Source of the DNA: an uncultured Lachnospiraceae bacterium
Lineage (GTDB): Bacteria; Bacillota; Clostridia; Lachnospirales; Lachnospiraceae
Length of the DNA: 12,686 nucleotides
Direction of reading: 5' to 3'
Assembly: GCA_910588895.1 (NCBI GenBank)
Contig: CAJUSS010000047.1
Span: 1 to 12,686, forward strand
Below the pieces are notes generated by a model, which saw only the letters and a list, made by a program, of their open reading frames with translations, made no database searches and was not told the origin of the DNA. Within the stretch, counting starts at the first letter, position 1, and each line of letters starts with the position of its first letter. The translations under genes were made by a program, and so were the position numbers. Shown here one piece after another: positions 1-6,539 of this stretch.

Positions 1-10
1 GCTTCTTCAT
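1..10 (-). CDS. 5' end of an unidentified gene (first three codons only)
   Basis: Only the start lies inside the window: an ATG at positions 10-8, followed by two lysine codons. A complete Shine-Dalgarno sequence (AGGAGGT on the minus strand, positions 17-23) sits six bases upstream. The start overlaps the ferredoxin stop codon as ATGA, so the two genes are very likely translationally coupled and in one operon. Nothing can be said about the product, except that its partner is a ferredoxin and it may therefore be a redox or iron-sulfur-dependent enzyme. That is inference from position only. Confidence 0.55.
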
Positions 11-213
11 GCCTGCACCTCCTGAATGGCAATGACGGACGCGGGACATTCCCTGGCGCATTTTCCGCAGCCTACACACCTTTCTGCATCGACCCTGGCC
101 CGGATCCCGTGCCATATCCGGATGGCGGACAGCGGGCATATCTTTTCGCAGCAGCCACAGGCGACACAGGCGTTCTCATCTACGACAGCCCGTCGTTTTT
201 TTCTCGTTCCCAT
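7..213 (-). CDS. 2x[4Fe-4S] ferredoxin, 68 residues
   Basis: Small cytoplasmic electron carrier of the bacterial 2[4Fe-4S] ferredoxin family. Two complete cluster motifs of the form CxxCxxCxxxCP are visible: C16, C19, C22 and C26-P27, then C46, C49, C52 and C56-P57. An additional cysteine, C21, sits inside the first motif. A basic N-terminus (GTRKKRR) precedes the first motif. The longer reading frame upstream is not used. The start at 213 is chosen because AGGAGG (221-226, minus strand) lies seven bases upstream of it and no such site serves the earlier ATG. The stop overlaps the start of the next minus-strand gene (ATGA), which suggests that this ferredoxin donates or accepts electrons for that product. 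The 2[4Fe-4S] call is firm; the redox partner is unknown. Confidence 0.92.
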   Translation of the reverse strand: MGTRKKRRAVVDENACVACGCCEKICPLSAIRIWHGIRARVDAERCVGCGKCARECPASVIAIQEVQA

Positions 214-231
214 ACGTTTACCTCCTAGATC

Positions 232-247
232 TGATAGGACTATCATA
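232..247 (-). promoter_or_regulatory. Candidate -10 box with overlapping operator palindrome upstream of the ferredoxin
   Basis: On the minus strand TATGAT (positions 247-242) matches a -10 hexamer at five of six bases and would start transcription about 20 bases before the ferredoxin start codon. No good -35 hexamer is visible at the right distance. The palindrome TGATAGGACTATCA (232-245; 6-bp arms, 2-bp centre) overlaps the -10 box, the position expected for a repressor operator. The regulator is not identifiable from sequence. Confidence 0.4.
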
Positions 248-336
248 CGAGGATCGAGCCATAAATACTGTGATAAGATCACACAGATGAACAGGGAAGA
301 GCTATATCCGCTTACCTTTCACAGATCGGCCATGCT

Positions 337-363
337 TTAAAAGGCAGCCGCGCCAGACAGCCT
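337..363 (-). terminator. Weak rho-independent terminator after the J-domain gene
   Basis: Read on the minus strand, the four bases AGGC just after the J-protein stop codon pair with GCCT. After one T-T mismatch come three more pairs (one a G-U), enclosing a six-base loop, and the structure is followed by TTTT (339-342). The stem is short and imperfect, so termination is probably partial and some read-through into the ferredoxin gene is possible. The remaining sequence between 214 and 336 holds only the ferredoxin promoter region. Confidence 0.4.
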
Positions 364-1512
364 CTATGCTTTGGATAAGGTGTCTAACAGAAGACCGTAG
401 TCTTCCAGGACCCGGCGGATCTGCCGGTCCTGTTCAAGGCCTGGCGCAGGTCCCCATCCCGGCTCCGTGAAGGGATCCATCCGCAGGTACATGTCCACAT
501 CGACCCGCAGACGATACGATCCGCCCGGCTTTCTTTGAACGTTCTCCCCTTTGACCCCATCCACCACCAGCTTGATCTGGGCTTTGCGGGCCTTAAGGAT
601 CGGAAATGCTACATAATACCACATATCCTCTGCAAAGGACAGCGGCCCCAGCCGTGTCCCTTCTCTGTCTGCCGCCATCAGACGCTCATCCTTTAAGGAG
701 GCGGCATATAAAAGCTCTCCCTTTTCCAACCGGGACAGCGCCCTCCAGATCTTACTGCCCCTTCTTTCCTTTGTGCCCAAAAAAGCGCGGATCCTGTAGA
801 TCTCCCTCCCTGCTGCATCTGTCCTCTCCGGGCGGGCCAGCTTCCTTAAACAGGAGACCGGGCGGATGAACTGACCGGCCAGCAGGTGGAAGAGACGTGT
901 CTGAAAAGGAAAACGGCAGGTCTTTGCCTGCTCGGCCGCACACCTCTGCCGCTCGATCCCCTCCAGCAGCTCTATGGCCGCCGTATTTATGCTGCAAAGC
1001 AGACAAGGAAAGCTCTCCAGCTCCGGGTCCCAGGCATATGGGCCTTTTGCCACCTCCTCGTATCCGACCGTGTCCTCCTCCCATGCTGAAGGGAAGAGCG
1101 GCCTGTAGATCCGCCGCTCCACAAAAGCATCTGCTATGACCTCGCCCGCCCAAGGGCTCTCCCACGCAGGCCCCCTTTTCCCGGCCCCCGCCCCATCCCT
1201 TCCGACGCCAGACCGACCCTTCCCGGCGCCTGTCCGATCCTTCTTTGATGCCGCTCTTTTTGGCGTCGTTCTGCCCCAAGCCGTCTTATGGCCTGTCCCT
1301 TCCAGCCCCCCGTCCGCTCCGGCAATGGTCTTTTGCAATAGGGTATAGGCTTCATTGATCGCCTGCGCTCTCTTAAGGACCTCGTCCGTCTCCACTTTGA
1401 CCGCGTCCGGATGATACTGTGCCATCTGTTTTCGAAAGCTGGACTTGATCGTCTTAAGGTCATCCTGGTCCGTCACCCCCAGGATCTGCCTCGCATCATT
1501 TATCGTCATCAT
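364..1512 (-). CDS. J-domain (DnaJ-like) protein with an uncharacterised C-terminal domain, 382 residues
   Basis: The first 60 residues form a J domain: helix I (DARQILGV), a basic helix II (SSFRKQMAQY), the diagnostic HPD tripeptide at residues 34-36, and helix III (RAQAINEAYTLL). This is the part that stimulates Hsp70 (DnaK) ATPase activity. It is followed by a low-complexity Gly/Arg/Lys-rich linker (about residues 68-122) and then about 260 residues with no zinc-binding CxxCxGxG repeats and no canonical DnaJ substrate-binding domain. It is therefore a type III J-protein, not DnaJ itself. The C-terminal domain is not recognised; it is rich in aromatic and basic residues and has a CLLC pair. 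The start overlaps the AraC gene's stop (ATGATG), with AAGGGGA a few bases upstream, so translation is coupled to the regulator. A second in-frame ATG follows immediately. The client protein is unknown. Confidence 0.8.
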   Translation of the reverse strand: MMTINDARQILGVTDQDDLKTIKSSFRKQMAQYHPDAVKVETDEVLKRAQAINEAYTLLQKTIAGADGGLEGTGHKTAWGRTTPKRAASKKDRTGAGKGRSGVGRDGAGAGKRGPAWESPWAGEVIADAFVERRIYRPLFPSAWEEDTVGYEEVAKGPYAWDPELESFPCLLCSINTAAIELLEGIERQRCAAEQAKTCRFPFQTRLFHLLAGQFIRPVSCLRKLARPERTDAAGREIYRIRAFLGTKERRGSKIWRALSRLEKGELLYAASLKDERLMAADREGTRLGPLSFAEDMWYYVAFPILKARKAQIKLVVDGVKGENVQRKPGGSYRLRVDVDMYLRMDPFTEPGWGPAPGLEQDRQIRRVLEDYGLLLDTLSKA

Positions 1513-2414
1513 ATGATCCCCTTAGGAACGGACCTCCGGTACTCCTTCGGCGTACATCCCTTGATCTCCTTAAATTTCCGGATAAAATAGCTCACGTTTT
1601 CAAAGCCGCAGTCCATGGCGGTCTCCAGGATCGTCCGGGTAGGATCTGCCAGCAAAAATGAGGCCCGCTCGATCCGGTACAAGATCAGATACTGGATAGG
1701 CGTTACCCCGGCCACCTCCTTAAAGGAACGGCACAGATACTGCCGGTTGCAGGGGATCTGATCTGCCATCTGCTGCAGCGTGATCGGCCCTCCGTAATGC
1801 TCCTCGATATACGAGACTACTGTCTTATAGTGCTCCACCTTCCGCATCTTTGCCGCGGACTGCCGCGTGTTTGGCAAAAGGAAATGTTCTTCTGCCAGAT
1901 CCGCGAACCACTCCAGCAAAAGCAGCTTGCACCGTATATACCACCCCTCTTTTTTAGCAAGCCCCGTTTCCAGCAGCCGCACAAACGAGTCACGCACCCG
2001 CTCATATCCGGGATCGATAGGGCGGAGGATGTTCGCCAGGACCTTACCGTGGTCTAAAAAGGGGCGGATCTGCTCCTCCTGCCATTCATCCGGATAAGAA
2101 AAATCCAGGATATACGGGTCGAACAGCAGGACGTCATGGACTGTATCTGGTCCCTCCCCTAAGATCTGATGCAGCTCTCCGCTATTAAAGATCCCGATAT
2201 CCCCATCCATGAGCACATACTCCTCCAGGTTCAGCTCCAGATAAAGAGGCCCTCTTCGGACCAGGATGGCCTCCGCCTTTAAATGCCAATGCCGCTCCAC
2301 AAAAAAACGGTCCGGATAGGCCGTCCCGGGCCCGGCAGTAAAACGCATAACCGTCAGCGGTTTTTTCTTCGTCCCATGGACCACATTCTCCCGTAAAGCC
2401 ACATCCGTCTGCAT
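1509..2414 (-). CDS. AraC-family transcriptional regulator with N-terminal cupin domain, 301 residues
   Basis: Two-domain regulator. The N-terminal half is a cupin-type ligand-binding domain, with HWH at residues 42-44, a glutamate at 48, and the second cupin segment GDIGIFNSGELHQI. The C-terminal part (about 194-301) is an AraC/XylS DNA-binding domain with two helix-turn-helix units (ITLQQMADQIPCNRQYLCRSF from 211, and TILETAMDCGFENVSYFIRKF from 261) and the characteristic GxTPxEYR ending. Regulators of this architecture usually activate adjacent sugar-utilisation genes when a carbohydrate binds the cupin. It is transcribed divergently from the GH31-GH4 genes, which makes them its probable targets. 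The start codon at 2414 has GGGGGA close by and AGGAGG (2429-2434) at an unusually long distance. The J-protein gene follows with a 4-base overlap. The inducer is unknown; an alpha-glucoside such as isomaltose is an inference from the neighbours. Confidence 0.9.
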   Translation of the reverse strand: MQTDVALRENVVHGTKKKPLTVMRFTAGPGTAYPDRFFVERHWHLKAEAILVRRGPLYLELNLEEYVLMDGDIGIFNSGELHQILGEGPDTVHDVLLFDPYILDFSYPDEWQEEQIRPFLDHGKVLANILRPIDPGYERVRDSFVRLLETGLAKKEGWYIRCKLLLLEWFADLAEEHFLLPNTRQSAAKMRKVEHYKTVVSYIEEHYGGPITLQQMADQIPCNRQYLCRSFKEVAGVTPIQYLILYRIERASFLLADPTRTILETAMDCGFENVSYFIRKFKEIKGCTPKEYRRSVPKGII

Positions 2415-2460
2415 GCCGTTCCCCCTATCCTCCTGCCATATCCGGATCCTTTTAAGAAGT

Positions 2461-2505
2461 CAATATCCTGTTATCTATTATAGAAGATATTGCAAGAAAT
2501 AACAA
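2461..2505 (-). promoter_or_regulatory. Promoter of the AraC/J-protein operon, with inverted repeat around the -10
   Basis: On the minus strand TTGTTA (2505-2500) is followed after exactly 17 bases by a perfect TATAAT (2482-2477), a convincing sigma-A promoter with a start site near 2470. Two dyads are centred here. CAATATC (2461-2467) pairs with GATATTG (2486-2492) around the -10 box, and TCTAT/ATAGA (2474-2484) is centred on the -10 itself. This placement suits repression, possibly autorepression by the AraC protein; that last step is inference. Confidence 0.7.
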
Positions 2506-2516
2506 GGAAAAGCGGC

Positions 2517-2522
2517 TATAAT
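2517..2522 (+). promoter_or_regulatory. Possible distal plus-strand -10 box (TATAAT)
   Basis: A perfect TATAAT on the plus strand, facing the GH31 gene, with no acceptable -35 at 16-18 bases. If used, it would give a leader of about 220 bases and would need an activator. It lies back-to-back with the AraC promoter, which is a common arrangement for a regulator bound between divergent genes. Confidence 0.3.
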
Positions 2523-2636
2523 GATAGGAAAGAGCTATTTTATGGTCATCATCCACACCCACGCCAGAACATCCTATCGCAGAGATATTTCGCAGCTGCT
2601 TAAGTCGGCTGGCTTTTTGATCTGTCGCTTGTGCGC

Positions 2637-2690
2637 TGACCAGCATCCGGAGGCCGGACGGGTGACTGGTCATGTGCCTGCACCTATACA
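2637..2690 (+). promoter_or_regulatory. Candidate GH31 promoter and nested dyads
   Basis: GTGACT (2662-2667), a 17-base spacer and TATACA (2685-2690) form a plausible though imperfect promoter that would start near 2697. Overlapping its upstream side are nested inverted repeats: TGACCAG (2637-2643) with CTGGTCA (2666-2672), and inside them TCCGG (2646-2650) with CCGGA (2654-2658). A dyad next to and over the -35 position is where an AraC-type activator would bind. No catabolite-responsive element was recognised. Confidence 0.4.
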
Positions 2691-2708
2691 ACGATCGGCG
2701 TGGGTGTG

Positions 2709-2721
2709 GATCGTAACGATC
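2709..2721 (+). promoter_or_regulatory. Perfect 13-bp palindrome GATCGTAACGATC before the GH31 gene
   Basis: The arms GATCGT and ACGATC flank a single central A. The element sits between the candidate promoter (2662-2690) and the ribosome binding site (2737-2743), an operator-like position just downstream of the probable transcription start. A further copy of ACGATC lies 25 bases upstream (2691-2696), so two half-sites are arranged as direct repeats as well. Function is inferred from position only. Confidence 0.4.
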
Positions 2722-2749
2722 TATGCTATTTTTTACAGGAGGGAACACC

Positions 2750-4831
2750 ATGATCCAAAAATATGTATTTGGCACCCCATTTGAAACAGAGGCTGTGATC
2801 GCCGTACTCCCGGCCGCCCAGGGGCTCCCGGCCTACGGGACGATCGCCCTGGAGTCAGGCTTTTCCTTTTCCTACACCATGGCGGAGGACGATATCGTCT
2901 ATGGCTTAGGAGAGGCCAATCGCGGCATCAACAAGAGAGGCTACTGCTATATCAGCAACTGCACCGACGATCCGGAGCATCTGGAGGACAAGCGTTCATT
3001 CTATGGTGCGCATAACTTCCTCATCCTTGCCGGTCAGGATGCACATCGAAGCGGGGACATCCAAGCTGTACCCACAGATCAGACTGCCCCGGGCAGCAAA
3101 AAAAACTTTGGTCTCTTCATCGACTATCCCGGCAAGCTGACCTTTGACATCGGCTACACCCGCCAGGATCTTCTCACGATCTCCTGCGCAGAGACTGACC
3201 TGTACCTGTATGTGATCGATGGCGAGAGTCCTTATGACATCGTAAAGCAGTTCCGCCAGATCATCGGCAGGAGCTATATCCCGCCCATGTTCGCCTTCGG
3301 GTACGGCCAAAGCCGCTGGGGCTATCGGGACCAAAAAGATCTCCGTCAGGTGGCCGATGGCTACCGCAAAAACCACCTGCCGATCGATATGATCTACATG
3401 GACATCGACTATATGGACCGGTACAAGGATTTCACTGTAAGTCCGGAGCGCTTCGACGACTTTAAAGCCTTTGTCCGGGAGATGAAGGAGCATGACATCC
3501 ATCTGATCCCCATCATCGATGCCGGGATCAAGATCGAGCCAGGAGATCCGGTCTATGAGGAGGGGCTCCAAAAGGGCTTTTTCTGCCAAAAAGAGGATGG
3601 GACGCCCTTTGTGGCCGCTGTCTGGCCGGGATATACCCATTTTACAGATTTCCTGGACAAGGATGCCAGGGCTTGGTTCGGCTCCAACTACCGTTTCCTA
3701 ACGGATATGGGGATCGAAGGCTTCTGGAACGATATGAACGAGCCCGCGATCTTCTATACGCCTGAAGGCGCAGAAAACGTAAAGGCATTGATGCAAAGAG
3801 CTTTAGACCAGGAGGACCTGGATGCGGACTGGGACGCCGGGCAGGAGGAAAAGGTCACGGTCGGACAACTCCAGGCTGCCTTCAAGGGATTGGCGAACCA
3901 TCCCGCAGACTACGCCTCCTTCTACCATAAAGTGAACGGCAGGCTGATCCGCCATGACAAGGTCCACAACCTGTATGGCTACAACATGACCCGGGCCGCC
4001 GGAGAGGCTTTTAAAACGATCTCCCCCCACAAGCGGATCCTGCTCTTCTCCCGCTCCTCCTACATCGGCATGCACCGCTACGGCGGGATCTGGATGGGCG
4101 ATAATAAATCCTGGTGGTCCCATCTCCTTTTGAACATCAAGATGCTGCCTTCCTTAAATATGTGCGGCTTCCTCTACACCGGAGCCGACTTAGGCGGATT
4201 CGGGGCGGATACTACCCGAGATCTTTTGCTGCGCTGGCTGGCTCTCGGGGTCTTCACGCCGCTGATGCGCAATCACTCCGCCTTCGGCACCAGAGAGCAG
4301 GAATGTTATCAGTTTGAAAAGCTGGAGGATTTCCGCCATGTCCTTAGCGTCCGCTACCGGCTGATCCCCTATCTGTACAGCGAGTACATGAAGGCTGCTC
4401 TGGACAACGATCTGTACTTCAAGCCTCTGGCCTTTGTCTACCCAGACGACAAGATGGCCCTCCAGGTAGAAGATCAGCTGATGCTGGGCAATGAGAGCAT
4501 GATCGCCCCGATCTACACCCAGAACGCCTGCGGCCGCTATGTCTATCTGCCGGAGGAGATGAAGTTCATCAAATTCCTGCCGGACGGCACTCTGTCGGAA
4601 GAGATACTGGATAAAGGCCACCATTATGTAGAGATCGCCTTGAACGAAGTCCCTCTCTTCATCCGAAAAGGCTGCTGCATCCCGGTGGCAAAGGCCGCCG
4701 AGAGCGTGGCTGCCCTGGATAGAGAGCATCTGGAGCTTTTAGGATATGAAGGCGCTCCTTATCGGCTCTACGAGGACGACGGGATCTGCACAGACCCACA
4801 GACCCAGGGTAGATATCGGATACTGCGCTAA
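2750..4831 (+). CDS. GH31 alpha-glucosidase (probably alpha-1,6/isomaltose-preferring), 693 residues
   Basis: Cytoplasmic exo-acting retaining alpha-glucosidase of glycoside hydrolase family 31; there is no signal peptide. The N-terminal beta-sandwich covers about residues 1-165, the (beta/alpha)8 barrel follows, and C-terminal beta domains finish near 690. The nucleophile is D328 in GFWNDMNEP. The acid/base is D451 in HRYGGIWMGDN. Trp190 in GQSRWGY lies 138 residues before the nucleophile, the same spacing as W169 to D307 in the B. obeum enzyme, where that Trp gives preference for isomaltose (recalled literature). A segment at about residues 96-116 has no counterpart in that enzyme as I remember it. 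The start is set at 2750 by AGGAGGG (2737-2743) six bases upstream; an earlier in-frame ATG at 2723 has no such site. The GH4 gene follows 107 bases downstream on the same strand. The family call is near certain; linkage preference is inference. Confidence 0.95.
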   Translation: MIQKYVFGTPFETEAVIAVLPAAQGLPAYGTIALESGFSFSYTMAEDDIVYGLGEANRGINKRGYCYISNCTDDPEHLEDKRSFYGAHNFLILAGQDAHRSGDIQAVPTDQTAPGSKKNFGLFIDYPGKLTFDIGYTRQDLLTISCAETDLYLYVIDGESPYDIVKQFRQIIGRSYIPPMFAFGYGQSRWGYRDQKDLRQVADGYRKNHLPIDMIYMDIDYMDRYKDFTVSPERFDDFKAFVREMKEHDIHLIPIIDAGIKIEPGDPVYEEGLQKGFFCQKEDGTPFVAAVWPGYTHFTDFLDKDARAWFGSNYRFLTDMGIEGFWNDMNEPAIFYTPEGAENVKALMQRALDQEDLDADWDAGQEEKVTVGQLQAAFKGLANHPADYASFYHKVNGRLIRHDKVHNLYGYNMTRAAGEAFKTISPHKRILLFSRSSYIGMHRYGGIWMGDNKSWWSHLLLNIKMLPSLNMCGFLYTGADLGGFGADTTRDLLLRWLALGVFTPLMRNHSAFGTREQECYQFEKLEDFRHVLSVRYRLIPYLYSEYMKAALDNDLYFKPLAFVYPDDKMALQVEDQLMLGNESMIAPIYTQNACGRYVYLPEEMKFIKFLPDGTLSEEILDKGHHYVEIALNEVPLFIRKGCCIPVAKAAESVAALDREHLELLGYEGAPYRLYEDDGICTDPQTQGRYRILR

Positions 4832-4874
4832 AGAACGTGTTACAGTTCATTTTTCTGCAGAACAGGGCTATAAA

Positions 4875-4927
4875 TATCTTGGATCTTGCCTTATAATAGC
4901 ACTATATGATAGATAAGATCCAAGATA
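4875..4927 (+). promoter_or_regulatory. GH4 control region: -10 box inside a perfect 13-bp inverted repeat
   Basis: TATCTTGGATCTT (4875-4887) is repeated as its exact reverse complement at 4915-4927, separated by 27 bases. A perfect TATAAT (4892-4897) lies in the spacer with no recognisable -35, which suggests an activator-dependent or repressed promoter starting near 4904. The right arm ends on the first base of the GH4 ribosome binding site (AAGGAGG, 4927-4933). A GH31 read-through transcript contains both arms and could fold into a hairpin abutting that site. A transcript from the local promoter lacks the left arm. A 10-bp palindrome TTCTGCAGAA lies just upstream (4853-4862). Confidence 0.6.
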
Positions 4928-4938
4928 AGGAGGACTCT

Positions 4939-6321
4939 ATGGGAAAAAAAACCATCAAGATCGTGACGATCGGAGGCGGCAGCAGCTATACCCCGGAGCT
5001 GATGGAAGGCTTTATCAAACGAGGCATCCCCATAAAGGAGATCTGGCTGGTGGATATCGAGGAAGGCCAGGAAAAGCAGGAGATCGTAGGCCGGATGGCC
5101 CAGCGCATGTGGGATGCTTCTCCCTATGATGTAAAGGTGCATATGACCCTGGACCGGCGGGAGGCGCTGCGGGATGCGGACTTTGTCACCACACAGTTCC
5201 GGGTAGGACTCTTAAACGCCCGGATCAAGGACGAACGGATCCCGTTGTCTTACAATATCCTTGGACAGGAGACCAATGGCGCAGGCGGGATCTTCAAGGC
5301 CTTCCGCACGATCCCGGTGATCTTGAGCATCGTGGAGGACATGAAGGAGCTCTGTCCCGATGCCTGGCTGATCAATTTCACCAATCCCAGCGGCATGCTG
5401 ACCGAAGCCGTGCTCCGTTACGGTCATTGGGAAAAGGTCATCGGCCTGTGCAATCTCTCCATCGGCGTCATGCTAAAGGAACCGGCGCTGATCGGAAAGA
5501 CCATGGATGAGCTGAACTTTAAGTTCGCAGGCCTGAACCATTTCCAATGGCATAAGGTCTACGACCTAAAGGGCGACGATGTCACCCATAAGATCATTGA
5601 AAAGCTGTATGACGGCACTGCCGACGCCGGCCTGCCGGCCAATATCTTTGATGTGAAGTTTTTCCGCGAGCAGCTGGAACAGATCGGCATGATCCCTTGC
5701 GGATACCACCGCTATGTGTACCGGCAGGAGGAGATGCTGGCGCACGCTCTGGAAGAATACAACGATCCGGCTGTGGGCACCCGTGCAGAACAGGTAAAGA
5801 AGACCGAGGATGAGCTGTTCGAGCTGTACAAGGATCCAGATCTCCACGAAAAACCGGAGCAGCTGGCCAAACGAGGCGGAGCCAATTATTCCGATGTAGC
5901 CTGCGAGACCATCGCCGCCATCTATGGGAATAAGAACATCCCCGGCGTGGTATGCACCAAGAACAACGGCGCGCTGCCAGACCTGCCCGCCGACTGCGTG
6001 GTGGAGATCTCCGCCATCATCAATTCGAATGGCGCGCTGCCCATCGCCTTCGGCCCTCTCCCGCCGGCAGAGCGGGGCTGGCTGCAGCTGATGAAAAATA
6101 TGGAGCTGTGCGTATGCGAAGCTGCCGTGACCGGAAACTATGGGATGGCGCTCCAGGCCTTTGCCTTAAACCCCCTGATCCCCGCAGGCAGCACCGCAAA
6201 ACGAGTCCTGGACGAGCTGTTGGTGGCCCATAAGCGTTATCTGCCTCAATTTGCAGAAAAGATCGCGCAGCTGGAGAAGGAAGGCGTTGTCGTAAAAGAT
6301 ACCATATCCCGCATGCTGTAG
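4939..6321 (+). CDS. GH4 NAD-dependent glycosidase, probable 6-phospho-beta-glucosidase, 460 residues
   Basis: Cytoplasmic family 4 glycosidase. These enzymes use tightly bound NAD+ and a divalent metal (usually Mn2+) to cleave glycosides by oxidation at C3 and elimination, and most act on sugars already phosphorylated at C6 by a PTS. Visible motifs are the dinucleotide-binding GGGSSYTPEL at residues 12-21, the family block FRVGLLNAR...DERIP followed by GQETNGAGG, LINFTNPSGM, and the metal ligands C171 (CNLSIG) and H201 (LNHFQWHK). A CN rather than CD or CH start to the metal motif points to the beta-glucosidase branch over the alpha-glucosidase or alpha-galactosidase branches, but the usual proline after CNx is Ser here. 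The start at 4939 is fixed by AAGGAGG (4927-4933). No PTS gene is present in the window, so phosphate dependence is unproven. Confidence 0.9.
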   Translation: MGKKTIKIVTIGGGSSYTPELMEGFIKRGIPIKEIWLVDIEEGQEKQEIVGRMAQRMWDASPYDVKVHMTLDRREALRDADFVTTQFRVGLLNARIKDERIPLSYNILGQETNGAGGIFKAFRTIPVILSIVEDMKELCPDAWLINFTNPSGMLTEAVLRYGHWEKVIGLCNLSIGVMLKEPALIGKTMDELNFKFAGLNHFQWHKVYDLKGDDVTHKIIEKLYDGTADAGLPANIFDVKFFREQLEQIGMIPCGYHRYVYRQEEMLAHALEEYNDPAVGTRAEQVKKTEDELFELYKDPDLHEKPEQLAKRGGANYSDVACETIAAIYGNKNIPGVVCTKNNGALPDLPADCVVEISAIINSNGALPIAFGPLPPAERGWLQLMKNMELCVCEAAVTGNYGMALQAFALNPLIPAGSTAKRVLDELLVAHKRYLPQFAEKIAQLEKEGVVVKDTISRML

Positions 6322-6431
6322 TGCAGTCCGATCACGCTCCCGATGAACATGTACCCCACCAGTTTGTGATAAACGCCCCTTTTTCCTAGATTATGACATA
6401 AATCGAAAAACCTTCTAGTGTATTCCCAGAG
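6322..6431 (-). pseudogene. Decayed fragment of an unidentified membrane-protein gene
   Basis: Read on the minus strand from just after an in-frame TGA (6434-6432), about 36 codons stay open. Their last 20 codons have the codon choice typical of genes in this window (ATC, GTG, CTG, TAC) and encode YHKLVGYMFIGSVIGLH, which looks like the beginning of a transmembrane helix. There is no usable start, and the frame then runs into the antisense of the GH4 gene. It therefore looks like the remnant of a gene lost when the GH4 downstream junction formed. The parent family was not identified. The rest of the gap to 6624 holds short direct repeats and no gene I can support. Confidence 0.35.
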
Positions 6432-6539
6432 TCAGCGCACATAATAGGAGTGTAGCAAAAAACAAACCGCATCGCAGAGGACATCTAAAGCAGCAACTGT
6501 AGAGCAACACTTCGATATAGATGGATGCCCTCCTGCGGA

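Noticed and set aside
752..1279. 175-codon minus-strand frame in another phase of the J-protein gene
   Set aside because: Gly/Arg-rich composition reflects the GC-rich linker of the J-protein read out of frame; no ribosome binding site.
2452..2775. 107-codon minus-strand frame across the AraC-GH31 intergenic region
   Set aside because: It would cover the AraC promoter and its operators, has no ribosome binding site and resembles no family.
2996..3640. Long open frame (214 codons) on the minus strand inside the GH31 gene
   Set aside because: It is antisense to a clear GH31 coding sequence, has no family motif, and arises from the GC-rich codon pattern of the plus-strand gene.
4190..4729. 179-codon minus-strand frame inside GH31
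   Set aside because: Same reason: antisense shadow with no recognisable motifs, overlapping conserved GH31 sequence.
6419..6446. Possible sigma-G promoter for the SASP gene (TGTATT, then CATAATA)
   Set aside because: The -10 fits CATnnTA, but the -35 and the 15-base spacing are poor and the leader would be about 170 bases, unusually long for an ssp gene.
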